Notes under the pieces: generated by a model
What the model saw: the letters and a program-made list of their open reading frames with translations, nothing else
Told to the model about the DNA's origin: nothing
The model's database searches: none
In this document: piece by piece, positions 33,949 through 37,690 of the stretch
How the letters are laid out: every line of letters begins with the position of its first letter
Numbering within the stretch: position 1 is the first letter of the stretch
NCBI GenBank assembly: GCA_019247755.1
Contig: JAFBAM010000162.1
Span: 1-37,690 of the forward strand
Reading direction: 5' to 3'
Source: Sphingomonas sp.
GTDB lineage: Bacteria; Pseudomonadota; Alphaproteobacteria; Sphingomonadales; Sphingomonadaceae
DNA: 37,690 bases
Translations under genes and position numbers: made by a program

Positions 33949-34986
33949 ATGGACTGGTCGTCAAAGACTGTGTTGGTCACGGGTGGGTGCTCGTTCATCG
34001 GATCGCACCTAGTCGAGGCGTTGGTCGAGCGGGGCGCCCGGGTTCGGGTGGTCGACGACCTGTCTAGCGGAGTTCGCGAAAACATCGATCAGGCAATGCG
34101 TAGCGGACGGGTGGAATTCGAAGAGGCAGACCTTCTTGACCCTCGCACGGCAGCTCACGCCGTTTCTGGAATCAACATCGTGTTCCATCTTGCCGCCACC
34201 CACGGCGGTCGCGGTTTCATCAGCACTCACCAGGCAGCATGTTCAACAAATCTCGCGCTTGACGCCATCGTGTTTCGTGAAGCGCAGCGTGCGGGAGTTG
34301 AGCACCTGACATTCGCTTCGTCGGGTTGCGTCTATCCGACCAGTCTTCAGGAGGATCCGACCGAGATCGTCTATCTCACGGAAGACATGGTGAAGCCGCC
34401 CTACGAGGCCGACGATATGTACGGCTGGGCCAAGTTGATGGCTGAGCTCTCATTACGGGCCTACCATGAAGAGATGGGATTCAAGTGCGCGTCAGTCCGC
34501 TACTTCACAGCCTATGGCGAGCGGTGCCCCGCCAATCACGCTGTCATCGCCATGATCGGCCGCGCCTTCCTGAAGCAGGATCCATTCATTGTCTGGGGAA
34601 CGGGCGAACAGATCCGCAACTGGACCTACGTGTCGGACATCGTCGAAGGCACTATCCGAGCGGCGGAACGGATCGAGGACGGCAGTGCCGTCAACCTCGG
34701 CACCATGGAGCGCACGTCGGTGAACCAGGCGGCTCGAATGATTCTGGATCGCTGCGGTCTCGATGCCGAGCTGAAACCCGACGTGACGAAGCCGACGGGC
34801 CCCTATAACCGCGTCGCCGACAATAGCCTTGCCAGACGCTTGCTGGATTGGGAGCCAAAGGTTCCCTTTGCCGAGGGCTTGGACCGCACGATCCGCTGGT
34901 ATTTCAACGAGCACGACCGCGAGGTCGTGTCGAAGGTATTCGAAGAGTCGTTGACGGAGCGCGGGCTCGAGAGCGTTCGGCGCTAG
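33949..34986 (+). CDS. NAD-dependent sugar epimerase/dehydratase (GDP-mannose 3,5-epimerase-like)
   Basis: A 345-residue extended SDR enzyme acting on a nucleotide sugar. The Rossmann start is VLVTGGCSFIGSHLVE. The active site has SSGCVYP (Cys127) and YGWAK (Tyr158, Lys162). The Cys in the Ser/Thr-loop and the ENYVSDIVEG-like C-domain (RNWTYVSDIVEGTIRAAERI) resemble GDP-mannose 3,5-epimerase more than UDP-glucose 4-epimerase, but the specificity is open. ATG 33949 has AGGGG six bases upstream. It faces the methyltransferase gene across a 15-base gap. Confidence 0.85.
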   Translation: MDWSSKTVLVTGGCSFIGSHLVEALVERGARVRVVDDLSSGVRENIDQAMRSGRVEFEEADLLDPRTAAHAVSGINIVFHLAATHGGRGFISTHQAACSTNLALDAIVFREAQRAGVEHLTFASSGCVYPTSLQEDPTEIVYLTEDMVKPPYEADDMYGWAKLMAELSLRAYHEEMGFKCASVRYFTAYGERCPANHAVIAMIGRAFLKQDPFIVWGTGEQIRNWTYVSDIVEGTIRAAERIEDGSAVNLGTMERTSVNQAARMILDRCGLDAELKPDVTKPTGPYNRVADNSLARRLLDWEPKVPFAEGLDRTIRWYFNEHDREVVSKVFEESLTERGLESVRR

Positions 34987-35001
34987 TCCATCGACTTTTG
35001 C

Positions 35002-35766
35002 TCACCGCTTTTCGACGGACACCACCAGGAACAGTTTGCGGATTAACGGACGCTCGCCCCAGTGCAGCAATTGAGCGCAACGCGCACCGTATTTCTCCAT
35101 GATTTCCTTGTGAGCTCGACTCTCACCAGCCGTCCAAAGGTCCGTATCGCCCCAGTCGTCGTAGCCGATGATGGTTCCCGGCCTGATGAGACTGTGGGCG
35201 AACAGGAAGTCGAGGACTTCCAGCGTGCTGTTGTAGAGGTCAGCGTCGATATCGACATAGGCAGCTGGCTTGAACACGCCCGCTTCGACGAGATCAGCCT
35301 TGAGGGTATCCTTGAACCAGCCCTCGTGAATTCGATAGCTGTCAGTCGGGAGACCCAAACTGGCGATCATGCTTTCAAGCTGGTTTCTAGGCGCTGAGAA
35401 TGCGCCTTTCATCCAGATGTCTGGTACGGCCACCCCTGGCTCTTCCTCGGGCAGACCTAGGAAGGAGTCGAAGAGGTGCATTGCAGGGACGGGCATGTTG
35501 CGGCTTCTGAAACCGCGCACCAATGTGCCCACTGTACTGCCATGGGCGACACCAAAACAGTAAATCTCGCCGCCCGGAACGCCGCCGAATCGCCGCTGAT
35601 ACCAAGGGACAAGCTGTCGCCAAGAGTGAATGCCGTACTCGAGCTCTCCTCGCTCACTTGATGAGAGGTCGAGGTCCGTCGTCTCTAACAGCCGATCCAC
35701 GGTCCACACGCGCGCCACGCGTCGCCAGCGAAACAGAAACCAGCGCTTTTTCAGCCAAGAGATCAT
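35002..35766 (-). CDS. TylF/macrocin O-methyltransferase-like SAM methyltransferase
   Basis: A 254-residue class I methyltransferase. After a short basic N-terminus there is GGEIYCFGVAHGSTVGTLVR (SAM-binding region), then LFDSFLGLPEEEPG and AAYVDIDADLYNSTLEVLDFL, the DxDLYxxT segment of TylF-like sugar O-methyltransferases. A GYDDWGD loop follows. Members methylate hydroxyl groups of deoxysugars. It starts at ATG 35766, which overlaps the stop of the upstream fucosyltransferase gene (ATGA), so both products probably act on the same sugar. Confidence 0.82.
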   Translation of the reverse strand: MISWLKKRWFLFRWRRVARVWTVDRLLETTDLDLSSSERGELEYGIHSWRQLVPWYQRRFGGVPGGEIYCFGVAHGSTVGTLVRGFRSRNMPVPAMHLFDSFLGLPEEEPGVAVPDIWMKGAFSAPRNQLESMIASLGLPTDSYRIHEGWFKDTLKADLVEAGVFKPAAYVDIDADLYNSTLEVLDFLFAHSLIRPGTIIGYDDWGDTDLWTAGESRAHKEIMEKYGARCAQLLHWGERPLIRKLFLVVSVEKR

Positions 35767-37022
35767 CGGGTTTTCCCCTTGCTGTCCTCGGTTATACGCC
35801 TTTCGTAGGAGTAACATCGTGCCGCCAGAAAGCTGAGCGCTGAGGCCAGCGAAGCTGAAGCGAAGCGGCTGGAAAGCACCGGTGCGGGAGGAGCCTTTTT
35901 GTTGGCGTCCACCTTGACGTTGAGAAATCGGGGTTTGGCCGGATCCACTATGACTTCGTCGCCCTCGATAGAGACGACCTGCGATAGACCAAGGCCGGAC
36001 TCCGCCAGCCGACGCCAAGCTAAGCTCAAAGCTCGAACCGCAAGAGCGCAGACGCTCCGAAACGGCCGCACCTTTGCCTCAAATGGCTGATTTACATAGT
36101 TAAGGTCGAGAAAGCCGATGTTGGGATTGAGCGTGACCGCCATCTCACCGACCGCCGCGTGGCATTTAAGAACGTAGCTACAGTGCGAAAGTAGCAGCAG
36201 GTCCACAATGACTTCGACGCCTCGCGCCGCTTTGGCATTGTCATCGTGAAAGCGGTTCTCGCTGCTGTCGCTCAGCGACCATTCGGAGAAAGAAACGATC
36301 TTGTCCGGGTAAGCCTGTTCCAACGTTTTGAGCCACTGCCGCTGATCCGTTGCTACGAAGATGCGACTGCATTTGGGATGCTCGGCGAGGTAGCGATCGA
36401 TGTGAGGAAAATACTCCGCGGGCTCAATCTTGCGGGATAGATTGGGCCCCACCCCGAAATCGAACTTGTCCGAGCCGCGGAGCTGCAATCCAAGCGTGTC
36501 TTCGGAGAAGTTCTTATCGACGAATTGACGAACCTGTTCGGCGATGGCCGCCCTGACGCGGATTGTCCCGTCCCGCAGGAACTCGCGCGCCTTTTCGCGC
36601 TGCTCTTCCCACCATTGGGCCGGATAAGCGCCGTCCGCGTAATTTTCGACGCTTCGATAATAGTCATAGGGGTTCATGAACCAGCTGCGCGGCTCCCATC
36701 GGAACAGACGAACTAGGTCAGACGCACCCGACAAGGTGTAGACTTGGCCCCTCCGAACCAGCTGCTGGAGTTCATCCATCGCGGGCCCGATAGGCTCGTA
36801 ATAATAATCCCAGACGTTCGGGCCGTTGCCGACGTCGAAATATGGATTTGGACCGCCAAACATGTTGCTTCGGCCATGCAGGTACACGATCGGCTTCAGG
36901 CCCAGTCGCCTGGCCAATTGAAGTTGGATCACCACGCCGTTTAGCTGCGCGACTAGGCCGTCTGCCGTATTGCAGATCAGCAGATGCTTCGCGGCCAACA
37001 AATTCGGATGCCTTGATTCCAC
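35763..37022 (-). CDS. NodZ/GT23-like fucosyltransferase
   Basis: A 419-residue GT-B enzyme related to alpha-1,6-fucosyltransferases and NodZ. It contains LGLQLRGSDKFDFG (Arg182 by count, matching the donor-binding Arg/Lys block), IFVATDQRQWLKTLEQAYPDKIVSF and EVIVDLLLLSHCSYVLKCHAAVGEMAVTLNP, the typical C-terminal donor site. It would add L-fucose or a related deoxysugar to a glycan. It starts at GTG 37022, its stop overlaps the methyltransferase start, and no signal or helix is present, so it is cytoplasmic. Confidence 0.8.
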   Translation of the reverse strand: MESRHPNLLAAKHLLICNTADGLVAQLNGVVIQLQLARRLGLKPIVYLHGRSNMFGGPNPYFDVGNGPNVWDYYYEPIGPAMDELQQLVRRGQVYTLSGASDLVRLFRWEPRSWFMNPYDYYRSVENYADGAYPAQWWEEQREKAREFLRDGTIRVRAAIAEQVRQFVDKNFSEDTLGLQLRGSDKFDFGVGPNLSRKIEPAEYFPHIDRYLAEHPKCSRIFVATDQRQWLKTLEQAYPDKIVSFSEWSLSDSSENRFHDDNAKAARGVEVIVDLLLLSHCSYVLKCHAAVGEMAVTLNPNIGFLDLNYVNQPFEAKVRPFRSVCALAVRALSLAWRRLAESGLGLSQVVSIEGDEVIVDPAKPRFLNVKVDANKKAPPAPVLSSRFASASLASALSFLAARCYSYERRITEDSKGKTR

Positions 37023-37207
37023 CTAACGCGCCCAGCCTGTTCAGAAGGCCTTATGACGGGCGGGGTCAGACAAGGACAAGACGTATCGCCGCCCTGTTCC
37101 AAAGCGAGGCAAAGCCCGAAGGCGAACGTGTGTTGGACGCTTGCCCACTCATAGGAATTGAACCAGAGTTTAATGCCGCAAGCGAGAATTCCGAGGGGCA
37201 AGAATTC

Positions 37208-37690
37208 GTGCAGTCACGGCCAACTTCCAAGGATGACATTGATCGAGGAACGGCCAGGGCGCTTTTAGCCATCACAATAGGTGCCGCTGCGGCGTTGAGA
37301 CTATTCGGGGCCAACGATCAGCTGTGGTTTGACGAGATCGCCACCCTTCTCGACTCTGTCCGCAAACCCCTTGGCGTCATCATGACGCACTTTCCGTCCG
37401 ACAATGATCACGTCTTCTATTCGGTACTCGCGCACATCAGCGTGAACTTGGGCGGTGAAACGCCGTTCATGCTCCGTTTGCCGGCCATCCTTTTCGGGAT
37501 TGCCTCTATCCCACTGATCTACACTGTCGGCACCAGGGTCACGACGCGGTTCGAAGCTGTCGCAAGCGCAATGGTCGCGACCGTAGCAGGCTATCACATC
37601 TGGTTCTCGCAGAACGCGCGTGGATACACGATGCTGCTCGTGCTGACCTTGCTTGGCACGCAACTCATATTCGACGCATTGAAGACGCGA
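37208..37690 (+). CDS. GT-C glycosyltransferase (PMT_2/ArnT-like), N-terminal part
   Basis: An open reading frame continues off the right edge: 161 codons from GTG 37208 to 37690. The first helix is followed by RLFGANDQLWFDEIATLLDS; the membrane-proximal Asp-Glu is the GT-C catalytic mark. Further on are HVFYSVLAHISVNLGGETPFMLRLPAILFG and a FSQNARGYT loop characteristic of dolichyl-phosphate-mannose-protein mannosyltransferase relatives. GAGGGG stands nine bases before GTG 37208; an in-frame GTG at 37130 is less likely. It would transfer a sugar from a polyprenyl-phosphate donor in the periplasm. Confidence 0.8.
   Translation, partial: MQSRPTSKDDIDRGTARALLAITIGAAAALRLFGANDQLWFDEIATLLDSVRKPLGVIMTHFPSDNDHVFYSVLAHISVNLGGETPFMLRLPAILFGIASIPLIYTVGTRVTTRFEAVASAMVATVAGYHIWFSQNARGYTMLLVLTLLGTQLIFDALKTR

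Noticed and set aside
37301..37663. 120-codon minus-strand frame at the right edge
   Set aside because: It is antisense to the GT-C glycosyltransferase frame, which has clear motifs.

Overview
The window looks like chromosomal DNA of a free-living, GC-rich alphaproteobacterium, most likely of the Sphingomonadales. That is inferred from gene content: a KGG-type stress protein, a TonB receptor, a caa3-type oxidase operon, a two-partner secretion pair and an exopolysaccharide cluster. It was not checked against a database. I see no rRNA, tRNA, CRISPR array, insertion sequence or phage gene. The window is densely coding; no gene-free stretch exceeds about 240 bases.

Region 1 (1-7877) starts with the 5' end of a KGG stress-protein gene on the minus strand. 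A translationally coupled plus-strand respiratory operon follows: a lipoprotein PQQ alcohol dehydrogenase with the Asp-x-Asp signature of lanthanide-type enzymes, a lipoprotein cytochrome c, caa3-type oxidase subunit II with a fused cytochrome c, subunit I, a five-helix subunit III, a small three-helix membrane protein, the assembly factor CtaG and a membrane-anchored cytochrome c. The layout suggests that electrons from periplasmic alcohol or aldehyde oxidation pass through c hemes to oxygen. Subunit I lacks both the usual D-channel aspartate and the K-channel lysine.

Region 2 (8115-11888, minus strand) is an envelope set: a 52-codon membrane micro-ORF, a TonB-dependent receptor without a visible signal peptide, a DUF347-repeat (COG4705-like) membrane protein and a MetA-like outer-membrane protein. 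The last two overlap at GTGA.

Region 3 (12004-25953, plus strand) is the most unusual part. It encodes a TpsB transporter, a TpsA-like exoprotein with a run of 34 prolines, and an exported TPR-CHAT (caspase-fold) protein. A small secreted protein lies on the opposite strand. Then come a membrane-anchored protein built from about thirty 10-residue repeats, an exported HExxH metalloprotease joined to a propeller-like and a beta-barrel-like region, and a PrsW-type intramembrane protease. Three different proteases beside one surface-protein secretion pair suggest a surface assembly, processing or stress-sensing system. That link is inference.

Region 4 (26017-37690) is a surface-glycan locus. It holds a PilZ (c-di-GMP) protein, a polytopic membrane protein, a GT2 glycosyltransferase, a UPF0104 flippase-like protein, an FAD oxidoreductase and a polysaccharide deacetylase. 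These are followed by a Wzx-type flippase (minus strand), an NAD-dependent sugar epimerase, a TylF-like methyltransferase overlapping a NodZ/GT23-like fucosyltransferase (minus strand), and the 5' part of a GT-C glycosyltransferase running off the right edge. Together they suggest an acetylated or deacetylated, possibly methyl-fucosylated surface glycan.
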